DNA of 64,000 bases from Paenibacillus sp. An7 (GCF_009870785.1 NZ_WTWX01000013.1:1-64000); one strand, 5' to 3'. Positions 34,841 to 44,546 are shown, numbered from the stretch's first letter. Notes: generated by a model from the sequence alone, not told the origin. Program-made: numbers and translations.

Positions 34841-35824
34841 ATGGAAACGCTAACAAAGCCCGCTTCCACGGATTCCGAGGCCTCCGCCGCGAAACAAGTT
34901 AAGCCAAAGTGGCCGAATGGTTTATGGAAAACTGTGAAAGATCAGAAGTTTTTATTACTTATGTCCTTACCTTTTGTAATTTGGGTCTTCATATTTAATT
35001 ACTTACCTCTTTGGGGCTGGACAATGGCCTTCCAAAATTACAAACCTGCCAAGACCTTTACGGAACAAAAATGGGTCGGATTGGAACATTTCATTGAATT
35101 GTTTAGTGATGAGCGGTTTTATCTCGTACTTAGAAATACACTAGCAATGAGTTTGATGGGACTTCTCGTCGGATTTGTGTTCCCTATCTTCTTTGCAATT
35201 TTGTTGAACGAACTACGCGGTACGATCTTCAAAAGAACGGTGCAAACGGTATCCTATTTGCCTCACTTTGTATCCTGGGTCGTTGTTGCTGGGATTGTAA
35301 CAAAAATGCTTTCAACGGATGGCGGAATCATTAACGATATCCTAATCGGACTCCATATTATTAATGAGCCCATTCAGTTCATGGCACAAGGAAATTTGTT
35401 CTGGTACATTGTAACCGCTTCCGATCTATGGAAGGAAATGGGCTGGAATGCAATTATTTATCTAGCTGCCATTACGGGGATTTCTCAAGAATTATACGAA
35501 GCTTCAAGGGTGGATGGAGCAAGCCGCTGGAGACAAATGTGGCACATCACACTGCCGGGTATTCGATCAACCATTTCCGTATTGTTTATTATGTCCATCG
35601 GACACTTGATCAGTATCGGATATGAGAAACAATTCCTCTTAGGAAACAGTCTCGTAACAGACTATTCCGAAGTACTTGATCTTTATGCGCTTAATTATGG
35701 TTTACAAATGGGCAGGTACTCCTATGGTACGGCCATCGGCATATTCAATTCAGTTGTCAGCGTCATCCTGTTGTTCGTTGCAAACGGTCTCTTCAAGAAA
35801 TTTACGAAAGAAAGCATCATGTAG
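34841..35824 (+). CDS. Carbohydrate ABC transporter permease, LplB type
   Basis: The 327-residue permease has six helices and the MalF-type coupling (EAA) loop ELYEASRVDGASRWRQMWHITLPGI at about 218-242. This belongs to the LplB/YtcP class that works with a shared MsmX-like ATPase encoded elsewhere, and no ATPase is seen here. GAGGAGGGG precedes the ATG. The second permease follows after 15 bases. The substrate is probably a plant-derived oligosaccharide, judged only from the GH1 enzyme downstream. Confidence 0.92.
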   Translation: METLTKPASTDSEASAAKQVKPKWPNGLWKTVKDQKFLLLMSLPFVIWVFIFNYLPLWGWTMAFQNYKPAKTFTEQKWVGLEHFIELFSDERFYLVLRNTLAMSLMGLLVGFVFPIFFAILLNELRGTIFKRTVQTVSYLPHFVSWVVVAGIVTKMLSTDGGIINDILIGLHIINEPIQFMAQGNLFWYIVTASDLWKEMGWNAIIYLAAITGISQELYEASRVDGASRWRQMWHITLPGIRSTISVLFIMSIGHLISIGYEKQFLLGNSLVTDYSEVLDLYALNYGLQMGRYSYGTAIGIFNSVVSVILLFVANGLFKKFTKESIM

Positions 35825-35839
35825 AGGGGAGGAAGTAAC

Positions 35840-36739
35840 ATGAGTGTTAAAGCTTTTAATGCGACTAAATCGGAGAAGGTATTCGACATTGCGAATTTTA
35901 TACTGATGGCAATGATACTGACGGTAACCTTATATCCCTTTTTAAATGTACTAGCCATTTCCTTGAATGATTCAACCGATACGGTTCGGGGGGGCATTTA
36001 CTTATGGCCTCGAGAATTCACACTCGAAAATTACAAAACAATTTTTCAATATGATGGACTGATCCAAGGAACCAAAATTTCATTTGCTAGAACGATTATA
36101 GGTACATTCCTGGGTCTGCTCAGCTCCTCCATGCTTGCTTATACTCTGAGTCGCCCTGATTTCAAAATTAAGAAATTTGTATCTACATTCCTTGCACTTA
36201 CCATGTATTTCTCTGGTGGTCTGATTCCCGGATACATTCTAATGAAAGACTTGCACCTGATCGGTACATTCTGGATCTATATCTTGCCGATGATGGTCAG
36301 TGCGTTCAACGTGTTCGTTATCCGGTCCTTTATTGACGGTTTGCCATATGCTCTTCAAGAATCAGCGAAACTTGACGGGGCAAATGACCTCACTATTTAT
36401 TACAAAGTCATCCTGCCATTATGTAAGCCAGTTCTTGCCACCATTGCATTGTTCCTCGCAGTAGGTCAGTGGAATGCTTGGTTTGATACGTATCTCTATA
36501 ACAATTCCAAACCGGAACTTACAACACTGCAGTATGAGCTGATGAAAGTTCTGCAAAGTACACAGCAAGGCGGATCTAATGTTAATGTTAATGATATGGC
36601 TCAACAAATGGCACAAGTATCGCCTGAATCGATTCGGATGGCTATTACGATTGTTGTTACGCTGCCAATCCTGGTTGTATATCCGTTCCTGCAAAAATAC
36701 TTTGTTGGCGGCATGACACTTGGTGCCGTAAAAGCGTAA
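35840..36739 (+). CDS. Carbohydrate ABC transporter permease, LplC/YtcP type
   Basis: The 299-residue MalG-type permease has six helices. The coupling loop PYALQESAKLDGANDLTIYYKVILPLCKP lies at about 170-198, and the tail ends GGMTLGAVKA, which is typical of the LplC/YtcP group. It pairs with the preceding permease. GAGGGGAGG precedes ATG 35840. About 150 bases separate it from the binding-protein gene, with no clear terminator. Confidence 0.92.
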   Translation: MSVKAFNATKSEKVFDIANFILMAMILTVTLYPFLNVLAISLNDSTDTVRGGIYLWPREFTLENYKTIFQYDGLIQGTKISFARTIIGTFLGLLSSSMLAYTLSRPDFKIKKFVSTFLALTMYFSGGLIPGYILMKDLHLIGTFWIYILPMMVSAFNVFVIRSFIDGLPYALQESAKLDGANDLTIYYKVILPLCKPVLATIALFLAVGQWNAWFDTYLYNNSKPELTTLQYELMKVLQSTQQGGSNVNVNDMAQQMAQVSPESIRMAITIVVTLPILVVYPFLQKYFVGGMTLGAVKA

Positions 36740-36893
36740 TAGAAGTTCACTTATGAAAATCAAGCAATTTAAATGCTGCTGACATTGCCATTCAAGGGTT
36801 AGATTTACCACCAAACGAGTATTTTCTATGGTATATGCAGGGTGACCTGTTATGCATATATAAGCTACCTATAAATAAGGGGGATTATGTCAA

Positions 36894-38591
36894 ATGAAAC
36901 ATAAAGCGCCGAAAACGATAGCGATGATGCTGCTTGCAAGTACTATGCTGTTCACTGCTGCTTGTGGAAATACAAAAGGAGAGGAATCTAGTACCTCAGA
37001 TCCAAATTCAACTGAGCCGATCACGTTCAGCTTTTTTGGAGCAGATACAAGTCCGAATTGGAATAAAATGCAGGATGTGGTAGGTAAGAAGATTACAGAA
37101 GCAACGGGCGTTACGATTAACGCAGAATATGATATTGCGAGTGGCGGCGGGGATGATAAGATTGCATTAATGGCTGCTAGCGGCGATTATCCCGACCTGA
37201 TCTTTCCTAAAGGAAACTTAGCTAAACTAGTCGATGCGGGAGCTATGATTGACCTGACAGAACTCATTGAAGAGCATGCACCTAATATTAAAAAAATGTA
37301 CGGCGAAGAAATGAATCGCTTGAAATATAGCAATGAGGATCAAGCGATCTATACCCTGCCTACGAATGGATCTGTAGATCAGTTGACATTTGATAATACT
37401 GGCGGATTTGAACTGCAGCATCGTGTGGTGAAAGAACTCGGTTACCCTGAGATCAAAACAGTAGAAGATTACGAGAATGCACTGCGTGAATACTACAAAG
37501 CACATCCAACAACAGAAGATGGACAGCCAACGATTCCACTTACTCTTAGTGCCGATGGATGGAGAAGCATGATTACCGTTACGAACCCAGCTGTTGCTGC
37601 TACAGGTGCACCTGATGATGGTGAATACTACATTAATCCGGAGACTTACGAAGCAATGCTTCATTACAAACGTCCAGAAGAGAAAGAATATTTCCGCTGG
37701 TTGAACAAAATGTATAACGAAGGTCTTCTCGACAAAGACACCTTTATTCAAAAAGAAGATCAATATAAAGCAAAAATCGCAAGTGGTCGCGTTCTTGGTA
37801 TAATTGACCATGAGTGGGCTTACAATGATGCAGAAGTAGCACTAAAAAATGCAGGTAAAGATGAAATGACTTATGGTCATTACCCAGTAACGCTTTCCTC
37901 CGAATTTAAACGTGCAGATTTCCAACCCGTTGGTTCCGATGGGTATGGTATCGGGATTACGGAAAATTGTAAGGATCCCGTTCGTGCAATTAAATTCTTA
38001 GACTGGATGGCTTCCGATGAAGGCCAGGTACTTCGTAACTGGGGGGTTGAAGGAGAACAATATGTTATCGAAGACGGTGTTCGTGTGATTCCTGCTGATG
38101 TGCAGGAACGTAAGAATAATGATAATGCAAGCTTCACGAAAGAAACCGGAATTGGGCTATACTTTGTCTTTGGTCCACACTATGGAGATGGTGTAAAAGA
38201 CCCATCAGGCAACTACTATACTACGAACTTCCCTGAACAAATCTTAGCAGGCTATTCAGAAGCAGAGAAAGAAGCATTAAAAGGGTACGGTATTTCTACT
38301 TGGAAAGAGCTGTTCCCAACGGAAGAGGATTTTGAAGTAAAAGAGTGGGGAGCGGCTTACAATATGCCGGTACCTTCTGACGGTAAATATCAAGTTATCT
38401 ATCAAAAAACGCAAGATATCGTTCAAAAGCGTATCCCAGAAGCCGTTGTTTCTTCCGCTGATAAATTCGATCAAGTCTATGACAACATGCTAGCTGAACT
38501 TGATAAAGCCGGCGCAGTTGAAATGGAGCAACAATATACCGAGTGGATTAAAGAAAGAGTAAGATTGTGGACAGGTAAAGACGTGCAATAG
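36894..38591 (+). CDS. Extracellular solute-binding lipoprotein, LplA type
   Basis: The 565-residue protein has a lipoprotein signal with lipobox LFTAACG (lipidated Cys about residue 24), then a large two-lobed family-1 solute-binding domain (EPITFSFFGADTSPNWNKM and GGGDDKIALMAASGDYPDL). The length above 500 residues is characteristic of LplA-type binding proteins. It delivers sugar to the two permeases. The start is ATG 36894, ten bases after GGGGGATT; a nearby ATG in another frame is not used. Confidence 0.92.
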   Translation: MKHKAPKTIAMMLLASTMLFTAACGNTKGEESSTSDPNSTEPITFSFFGADTSPNWNKMQDVVGKKITEATGVTINAEYDIASGGGDDKIALMAASGDYPDLIFPKGNLAKLVDAGAMIDLTELIEEHAPNIKKMYGEEMNRLKYSNEDQAIYTLPTNGSVDQLTFDNTGGFELQHRVVKELGYPEIKTVEDYENALREYYKAHPTTEDGQPTIPLTLSADGWRSMITVTNPAVAATGAPDDGEYYINPETYEAMLHYKRPEEKEYFRWLNKMYNEGLLDKDTFIQKEDQYKAKIASGRVLGIIDHEWAYNDAEVALKNAGKDEMTYGHYPVTLSSEFKRADFQPVGSDGYGIGITENCKDPVRAIKFLDWMASDEGQVLRNWGVEGEQYVIEDGVRVIPADVQERKNNDNASFTKETGIGLYFVFGPHYGDGVKDPSGNYYTTNFPEQILAGYSEAEKEALKGYGISTWKELFPTEEDFEVKEWGAAYNMPVPSDGKYQVIYQKTQDIVQKRIPEAVVSSADKFDQVYDNMLAELDKAGAVEMEQQYTEWIKERVRLWTGKDVQ

Positions 38592-38603
38592 AATAGATAA
38601 AGG

Positions 38604-38634
38604 AAAGGGGATCCCTGAATGATCCCCTTTTTTT
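38604..38634 (+). terminator. Intrinsic terminator after the binding-protein gene
   Basis: AAAGGGGATC pairs with GATCCCCTTT around CCTGAAT, followed by a T run. Confidence 0.93.
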
Positions 38635-38697
38635 AATAAAATTGGTATAAAAGAAGGATATTGAACAACAGTGTCGAATTCCTTTGTTGAGGTTTTT

Positions 38698-38711
38698 CGA
38701 AAACGTTTTAG
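38698..38711 (+). promoter_or_regulatory. Operator-like site upstream of the GH1 gene
   Basis: It contains CGAAAACGTTTT, identical to the core at 34693, around the palindrome AAAACGTTTT. The match to the cre consensus is weaker (11 of 14). Confidence 0.45.
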
Positions 38712-38763
38712 GATTTTCTTAATACTACATAATCGTTGAGACATAAAAATGGAGGGAATTACA

Positions 38764-40128
38764 TTGACAATTTTTCAGTTTCCAAGTGATTTTAAGTGGG
38801 GAACAGCAACCGCATCATACCAGATCGAAGGAGCAACAAAAGAGGATGGAAGAGGAATTTCTATCTGGGATACCTTTGCAAAGACGCCTGGAAAAGTTTT
38901 TAATGGCGACAACGGGGATGTAGCTTGTGACAGCTACCACAGATACGAAGAAGACATTGCTCTAATGAAGGAACTTGGTATTCAAACGTATCGGTTCTCT
39001 GTAGCTTGGCCTCGTATTATCCCTGACGGGGACGGAGAAATTAATCAAAAAGGACTCGATTTCTATCATCGCTTTGTAGATAAATTGATTGAAAATGATA
39101 TTGAACCTTTCTGTACTCTCTATCACTGGGATCTTCCGCAAGCTCTTCAAGATATCGGAGGTTGGGAGAACAGACGGACAGTAGATGCCTTTGTAAAATA
39201 TTCTGAAGTCATGTTCCGTGAATTCGGTGGAAAAATAAAATATTGGCTTACATTTAATGAACCATGGTGCATTGCTTTTCTATCTAACTTCATTGGTGCT
39301 CATGCCCCTGGTAATACAGACTTACAAGTTTCAATAAATGTAGGACATGGGATATTACTTGCTCATGGTAAGTCCGTACAAAAATTCCGTGAGCTCGGAG
39401 TAGACGGCAAGATTGGGATCGCACCAAATATGGAGTGGTCAGAACCTTATAGCAAAACAGAGGCCGATCAGGCAGCAGCGGATCGAAATATTGCTTGGTT
39501 TGCTGATTGGTTCCTAGATCCTGTTTTTAAAGGGACCTATCCACAGATTATGCTGGATTGTTTTGAAGCAGCGGGAGCAAGACCAGACATACAGCCAGGA
39601 GATATGGAGACGATTTGCCAACCCATTGATCATATCGGTCTCAATTATTACACAATGAGTGTGGTACGTTCGAATCCAGGTGGTGGACTCCTGCAGTCAG
39701 AGACGCTCGATATGGGGCTTGTTCGTACGGATATAGGCTGGCCTGTTGAGTCACGCGGTTTATATGAGGCGCTGCATTATTTGCAAAAATACGGTGATAT
39801 CGATATCTACATTACCGAGAATGGTGCATGCATTAATGATGGTGTGGAGAATGGTGAAGTGAAAGATTTTCGCCGGATTTCGTACTTACAGCAGCATATA
39901 GCCCAGGTTCACCGTGCCATTAGTGATGGTATTAATCTAAAAGGATATATGGCCTGGTCTATGATGGACAATTACGAATGGGCAGAAGGTTACCGCATGA
40001 GATTTGGTCTAGTTCATGTAGATTATCGTTCTTTGGTTCGGACTCCAAAAGAAAGCTTCTATTGGTATCAGAATGTAATTCGTAATAATTGGCTGGAGAC
40101 GAAAGACGTATTGAAATTGCAATCGTAA
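38764..40128 (+). CDS. Glycoside hydrolase family 1 beta-glucosidase
   Basis: The 454-residue cytosolic enzyme shows the GH1 N-terminal signature FKWGTATASYQIEGA, the acid/base Glu in TFNEPW (about residue 166) and the nucleophile Glu in YITENG (about 352), with WSMMDNYEWAEGY near the C-terminus. It hydrolyses beta-glucosides imported without phosphorylation, fitting the ABC importer upstream; no PTS gene is seen nearby. TTG 38764 is chosen because GGAGGG sits seven bases upstream. The ATG at 38749 overlaps that site. Confidence 0.95.
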   Translation: MTIFQFPSDFKWGTATASYQIEGATKEDGRGISIWDTFAKTPGKVFNGDNGDVACDSYHRYEEDIALMKELGIQTYRFSVAWPRIIPDGDGEINQKGLDFYHRFVDKLIENDIEPFCTLYHWDLPQALQDIGGWENRRTVDAFVKYSEVMFREFGGKIKYWLTFNEPWCIAFLSNFIGAHAPGNTDLQVSINVGHGILLAHGKSVQKFRELGVDGKIGIAPNMEWSEPYSKTEADQAAADRNIAWFADWFLDPVFKGTYPQIMLDCFEAAGARPDIQPGDMETICQPIDHIGLNYYTMSVVRSNPGGGLLQSETLDMGLVRTDIGWPVESRGLYEALHYLQKYGDIDIYITENGACINDGVENGEVKDFRRISYLQQHIAQVHRAISDGINLKGYMAWSMMDNYEWAEGYRMRFGLVHVDYRSLVRTPKESFYWYQNVIRNNWLETKDVLKLQS

Positions 40129-40205
40129 AATAAGACTATGGATCGGACAACATTGCGCTCTATTTAAGATGTAATGAGTCGTCATTCATAGCCTATAAGT
40201 TATAG

Positions 40206-40241
40206 AACCGCCGGAGATTCATTCTCTTCGGCGGTTTTTTT
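40206..40241 (+). terminator. Intrinsic terminator after the GH1 gene
   Basis: AACCGCCG pairs with CGGCGGTT, with inner AGA/TCT, followed by seven T. Confidence 0.92.
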
Positions 40242-40461
40242 CTGTGGTCTTATAACATGCAAACCTTAAAAACACATTAAACGAAGTAAAGTCAACCACA
40301 AAAGTCATGATTAAAGTTGTAAAATTAAGGTTAAAGACCTTAAAGTGTAAAAATAATGAACAAAGTTTGACTAAAATTTGAACAAATAGTGAACAAATAA
40401 GTAGAAGTGTGATATATTAAATGTAGTAAGCACTTACAAAAATTAGAAGGGGTTGAAAATA
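40242..40461. other. Intergenic region before the small membrane protein gene
   Basis: AT-rich, without a gene. TGAACAAA-like words recur at about 40357, 40378 and 40391, ahead of a possible -10 element TATATT near 40414. No assigned function. Confidence 0.4.
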
Positions 40462-40728
40462 ATGATTGTGAATAAACCGGTACGTGTGAGCGATAACAAG
40501 GAGAATGAAGTGCGTTTAACTCAGATGGTTTTTATGATGACGGTTATGGCTTGGGTAGCTCTCATCACGGGAGTTGTTATTTGTTTGTTTAACCTTCATG
40601 CTTTGACGAATAGTAATACAGGAATCATGGTGGGCATTGGATTCTTAGTAGGAAGCGTCTATATTTACTTCATCGGGAAAGCGATGGGTCTTCTTAATAT
40701 AAGAAGAAACGAACGGGATACTGATTAA
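40462..40728 (+). CDS. Small membrane protein of unknown function
   Basis: The 88-residue protein has two predicted membrane helices (about 23-45 and 52-75) with a basic/acidic C-terminal tail. I do not recognise the family. ATG 40462 follows GAAGGGG; an in-frame TTG nine bases earlier overlaps it. It sits alone between terminators, upstream of the qox operon. A role linked to respiration is only a guess from position. Confidence 0.6.
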   Translation: MIVNKPVRVSDNKENEVRLTQMVFMMTVMAWVALITGVVICLFNLHALTNSNTGIMVGIGFLVGSVYIYFIGKAMGLLNIRRNERDTD

Positions 40729-40786
40729 AGAGAATGAGTTCAACGGGGAAGAAGAGAAGAGTGATTCAAAAACATATTCTAAAGGT

Positions 40787-40837
40787 AAAAAACCTTAGTT
40801 AGTTGGCACCCACCGTGTCCAATGGCTAAGGTTTTTT
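40787..40837 (+). terminator. Intrinsic terminator after the small membrane protein gene
   Basis: AAAAACCTTAG pairs with CTAAGGTTTTT, with an inner TTGGCAC/GTGTCCAA stem, followed by T. Confidence 0.85.
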
Positions 40838-40860
40838 GTGTTTAAAAATCAAGGGAGAAA

Positions 40861-40890
40861 ATCATTTGTGAGAAAAGATTCACAAATGAT
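40861..40890. promoter_or_regulatory. Perfect 11-base inverted repeat upstream of qoxABCD
   Basis: ATCATTTGTGA (40861-40871) and TCACAAATGAT (40880-40890) flank an 8-base spacer, 118 bases before qoxA. The TGTGA...TCACA core recalls FNR/CRP and Rex operators, but the spacer is 8 rather than 6. A second small palindrome, TTGTTAACAA, lies at about 40910. Confidence 0.55.
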
Positions 40891-41007
40891 ATGATCAATT
40901 TCGACAAATTTGTTAACAAGACGTATATGTCTGTTAATATCTGATATCTTTAGGTAGAAGTTTATATAGTATCGTTTTGTAATAGCGCGTAAGGAGAGGG
41001 GATCAAG

Positions 41008-41922
41008 ATGAACAAAAAACCTAGGTCGCTTTCCAAAATCATTATCGCTGCTGTCCTGTCACTAGTCACTATTGGTGTCATAGTATGGGCTATGTTTGCG
41101 GATGAAAGAGGAAGATACGTTGTTCTCGATCCGAAAGGACCGATCGGCGATGCACAAAGGGACTTAATCATTATTTCAACCATTTTGTGCGCGATCATTA
41201 TTGTACCAACCTTAATACTCGTAGGTGTCATAGTATGGAAATACCGTGATACACCAGACAACAAATCAAAATACACACCTAACTGGTCGCACAATACGAC
41301 TGCCGAAGTGATCTGGTGGGGGATTCCAATCCTTATCATCATCATTCTTGGTGCGGTTACTGTGCGATACACTTATGCCACTGAGCCTTCAAAACCACTG
41401 GCATCGGACAAAGAGCCTCTTACAATTCAGGCAGTCTCCTTAGACTGGAAATGGCTGTTTATGTATCCGGAAGAGAATATAGCGAGTGTGAATACAATTA
41501 CGATTCCGGAAGACAGACCCATCCGCTTTGAACTTACCTCAGATGCACCGATGAACTCATTCTGGATACCTGAACTTGGCGGACAGATGTATACGATGTC
41601 CGGTATGGCGATGGTACTTCATCTACAAGCAGATGAGCCTGGTGTTTATAAAGGTTCAGGTGCTAACTTCTCCGGAGAATACTTCCAAGAGATGAGATTT
41701 GATGTGAATGCAGTATCGGATGAAGAGTATGAAGCTTGGGTGAAAGAAGTAAAAGTTCAATCCGAGCCTCTTACCGAAGAATCTTATGAAGACCTTGTAC
41801 TGCCAAGTGTCGAAGATGAACAATATTTCTCTGCAGTTCCAGATCAAATGTTCCAGAATATCGTTACGAAATATGTAGTTGATAAGAATGAAAATGCTTT
41901 GGAAGAAGCTGCAAAAGAATAA
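41008..41922 (+). CDS. qoxA: Quinol oxidase subunit II
   Basis: The 304-residue subunit has an N-terminal hydrophobic segment, a second helix (about 50-72) and a third (about 97-118). A periplasm-facing cupredoxin domain follows (PMNSFWIPELGGQMYTMSGM). The Cys and His ligands of the CuA centre are absent, which separates quinol oxidases from cytochrome c oxidases. It is the first gene of the qoxABCD operon, encoding the aa3-type menaquinol oxidase. AAGGAGAGGGG precedes the ATG. Confidence 0.95.
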   Translation: MNKKPRSLSKIIIAAVLSLVTIGVIVWAMFADERGRYVVLDPKGPIGDAQRDLIIISTILCAIIIVPTLILVGVIVWKYRDTPDNKSKYTPNWSHNTTAEVIWWGIPILIIIILGAVTVRYTYATEPSKPLASDKEPLTIQAVSLDWKWLFMYPEENIASVNTITIPEDRPIRFELTSDAPMNSFWIPELGGQMYTMSGMAMVLHLQADEPGVYKGSGANFSGEYFQEMRFDVNAVSDEEYEAWVKEVKVQSEPLTEESYEDLVLPSVEDEQYFSAVPDQMFQNIVTKYVVDKNENALEEAAKE

Positions 41923-41951
41923 ATCAATAGTTCGAAAGGAGGCCCTCATCC

Positions 41952-43928
41952 ATGCTAAGTGAGTTTTGGGAGTTCCTGACTACTGAATTCCTCGTTACGG
42001 GTGACCCCCTCATTCTAGGGGCACAAGTTTCGATTGGTCTTGCATCGATTGCAATCATAGTCGGGCTCACCTACTTTAAAAAGTGGAAATGGCTCTGGAA
42101 AAACTGGTTAACTACGGTTGACCATAAGAAAATCGGTATTATGTATATTTTGGCGGCGATCTTAATGATGTTCCGCGGCGGGGTTGACGCCCTGATGATG
42201 AGATTTCAATTGGCCATGCCGAATATAGAATTTCTTCATGCGGATCACTATAATGCCGTATTTACCACGCACGGTACGATCATGATTCTATTTATGGCGA
42301 TGCCATTTATGTTCGGATTATTTAATATTGTTGTACCGCTGCAAATTGGAGCGCGTGACGTTGCATTTCCTTATTTGAATGCACTAAGTTTTTGGTTATT
42401 TTTCTTAGGAGCTATGCTCTTTAACGTTTCATTTGTTATCGGGGGTTCACCAGCAGCAGGTTGGCTGAGTTATCCGCCTCTATCAGGACTGCAGTTTAGT
42501 CCGGGGGTAGGACAGAACTTCTATATATGGGGTATCCAGATATCAGGTATTGGTTCCCTGGCAACCGGGATTAACTTCATGGTAACCATTATTAAAATGC
42601 GTGCACCAGGTATGACTTGGATGAAAATGCCGATGTTCACTTGGTCTGCTTTTACAACAATGATTATGATTTTGTTTGCATTCCCGATCCTGACGGTTAC
42701 TTTGTTCCTGTTGTTCATGGACCGTTTTGCAGGAACTCACTTCTTCACTCTGGATCTCGGGGGTAACCCGATGATGTATATCAACTTGATCTGGATGTGG
42801 GGTCACCCTGAGGTGTATATCGTTGTCGTTCCGGCATTTGGTATCTTCTCTGAAGTCGTTGCTACATTCTCGAGAAAGAAACTGTTTGGATATAAATCGA
42901 TGGTATTCGCAATGCTTATCATCAGTGTATTGTCCTTCTTCACTTGGGCGCATCACTTCTTTACCATGGGCTCGGGGGCCGATGTTAATGCGTTCTTCGC
43001 GATAACGACAATGCTTATAGCCATCCCTACCGGGGTTAAAGTCTTTAACTGGCTGTTTACGATGTATCGCGGACGGATTCGCTTTACACTGCCGATGATG
43101 TGGACGATTGCCTTCTTCCCATGTTTTATTATCGGGGGGATGACAGGGGTAATGCTGTCGGTAGCGCCAGCAGACTTCCAGTTCCACAACAGTTACTTCC
43201 TGATCGCTCACTTCCACCAAGTACTGATCGGTGGCGTTGTGTTCGGTTACTTTGCAGGGATGTACTACTGGTGGCCTAAACTGTTTGGCTTTACATTGCC
43301 GGATCGCTGGGGACACTGGGCATTCTGGACTTGGAACATTGGTTTCTATATTACATTTATGCCGCAATATGCGCTGGGTCTGATGGGTATGACTCGTCGT
43401 CTAAGCACATATGGCTGGGATACGGGATGGATGCCGCTCAACCTCGTTTCCTCCATCGGGGCATTCCTCATGGGTGCAGGGTTCTTGTTCCAACTTCTGC
43501 AAATTGCAGATGGTATTCGTAAACATAAAGAAAATAAAGTGGGAGCGGACCCTTGGGATGCACGTACCCTGGAATGGTCGATTCCGTCTCCTGTACCTGA
43601 ATATAACTTTGCTATCGTACCTACGGTTGACTCTGTTGACCAGTTCTGGGAAGACAAACAGCGTAGAGCTACTAACCAACAGGCTGAAATGCCGCCGGTA
43701 TATGAACCGATTCATATGCCTAAAAACACAGGAATTCCGATTATTATGTCAGTCTTCTTCTTTATTGCAGGTTTCGGATTTGTGTGGGGCTGGTCTTGGA
43801 TGTATATTCCGGGTCTCATCGGTGTAGCTGCATGTCTTGTTGCCCGCTCATTCCAGTACGATACGGATTATTACATTCCGGCTGAAGAAGTAAATCGTAC
43901 CGAAACAGCCTTGAGGGGGTCGGTATAA
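41952..43928 (+). CDS. qoxB: Quinol oxidase subunit I
   Basis: This 658-residue haem-copper subunit has about 14-15 helices. Ligand motifs are visible: HGTIMILFMAMPFMFG (haem a His, about residue 112), WGHPEVYIVVVPAFG (CuB His and cross-linked Tyr, about 282), AHHFF (CuB His pair, about 336) and FHQVLIGG (haem ligands, about 424). It pumps protons while reducing O2. GAAAGGAGG precedes ATG 41952, and its stop overlaps qoxC. A 274-codon minus-strand frame inside it is a shadow. Confidence 0.97.
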   Translation: MLSEFWEFLTTEFLVTGDPLILGAQVSIGLASIAIIVGLTYFKKWKWLWKNWLTTVDHKKIGIMYILAAILMMFRGGVDALMMRFQLAMPNIEFLHADHYNAVFTTHGTIMILFMAMPFMFGLFNIVVPLQIGARDVAFPYLNALSFWLFFLGAMLFNVSFVIGGSPAAGWLSYPPLSGLQFSPGVGQNFYIWGIQISGIGSLATGINFMVTIIKMRAPGMTWMKMPMFTWSAFTTMIMILFAFPILTVTLFLLFMDRFAGTHFFTLDLGGNPMMYINLIWMWGHPEVYIVVVPAFGIFSEVVATFSRKKLFGYKSMVFAMLIISVLSFFTWAHHFFTMGSGADVNAFFAITTMLIAIPTGVKVFNWLFTMYRGRIRFTLPMMWTIAFFPCFIIGGMTGVMLSVAPADFQFHNSYFLIAHFHQVLIGGVVFGYFAGMYYWWPKLFGFTLPDRWGHWAFWTWNIGFYITFMPQYALGLMGMTRRLSTYGWDTGWMPLNLVSSIGAFLMGAGFLFQLLQIADGIRKHKENKVGADPWDARTLEWSIPSPVPEYNFAIVPTVDSVDQFWEDKQRRATNQQAEMPPVYEPIHMPKNTGIPIIMSVFFFIAGFGFVWGWSWMYIPGLIGVAACLVARSFQYDTDYYIPAEEVNRTETALRGSV

Positions 43929-44545
43929 TGGCACATACAGTAACAAATCAACATTCAAATGCACATGATCACGATCATGGACATCATGATCCACAAGAAC
44001 TGAAAATGCTCGGCTTCTGGTTATTCTTGATTTCTGACCTTATCCTGTTTGCCGTATTCTTCGCAACATTTATCGTGCTGCGTGACAATACAGCAGGCGG
44101 ACCAACGGGTGCTGAACTGTTTAAGATGCCAGGTGTCATCGCAGAAACATTTATTCTTTTGACAAGTAGTTTTACCAGTGGTCTAGCTGTACTGGCTATG
44201 AACCGCGGGGATAAAAAAGGTCTAATCAACTGGCTTATCGTAACTGCAGTACTCGGTCTCGCATTCTTAGGACTTGAGATTACCGAGTTTGTTGAAATGG
44301 TTCATGAAGGTGCTAAGATTACAACAAGTGCTTTCACAGGTGCATTCTTTACTTTGGTAGGAACGCACGGGGCTCACGTTACCTTTGGTCTCGTATGGAT
44401 GTTCGGACTCTTACTTCAACTTAAGAAACGCGGCATTACGTCAGTAACTCGCGGTAAAGTAATGGCACTTAGCCTGTTCTGGCACTTTTTGGACGTGGTA
44501 TGGATCTTCTTGCTTACCGTCGTCTACTTGATGGGGGTGATGTAA
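43928..44545 (+). CDS. qoxC: Quinol oxidase subunit III
   Basis: The 205-residue subunit has five helices and the subunit III pattern LKMLGFWLFLISDLILFAVFF and GTHGAHVTFGLVWM, ending FWHFLDVVWIFLLTVVYLMGVM. The N-terminus is strikingly His-rich (HDHDHGHHD). It stabilises subunit I. Its ATG overlaps the qoxB stop codon (TAATG), with GAGGGG just upstream. Confidence 0.96.
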   Translation: MAHTVTNQHSNAHDHDHGHHDPQELKMLGFWLFLISDLILFAVFFATFIVLRDNTAGGPTGAELFKMPGVIAETFILLTSSFTSGLAVLAMNRGDKKGLINWLIVTAVLGLAFLGLEITEFVEMVHEGAKITTSAFTGAFFTLVGTHGAHVTFGLVWMFGLLLQLKKRGITSVTRGKVMALSLFWHFLDVVWIFLLTVVYLMGVM

Positions 44546-44546
44546 G

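Noticed and set aside
40861..40890. Standard Rex operator before qoxABCD
   Set aside because: The Rex consensus needs six bases between TTGTGA and TCACAA; here there are eight, so I report only an unassigned dyad.
42543..43367. 274-codon minus-strand frame
   Set aside because: Opposite strand of qoxB, whose haem-copper motifs are unmistakable; the His/Arg-rich product is a reverse-reading artefact.
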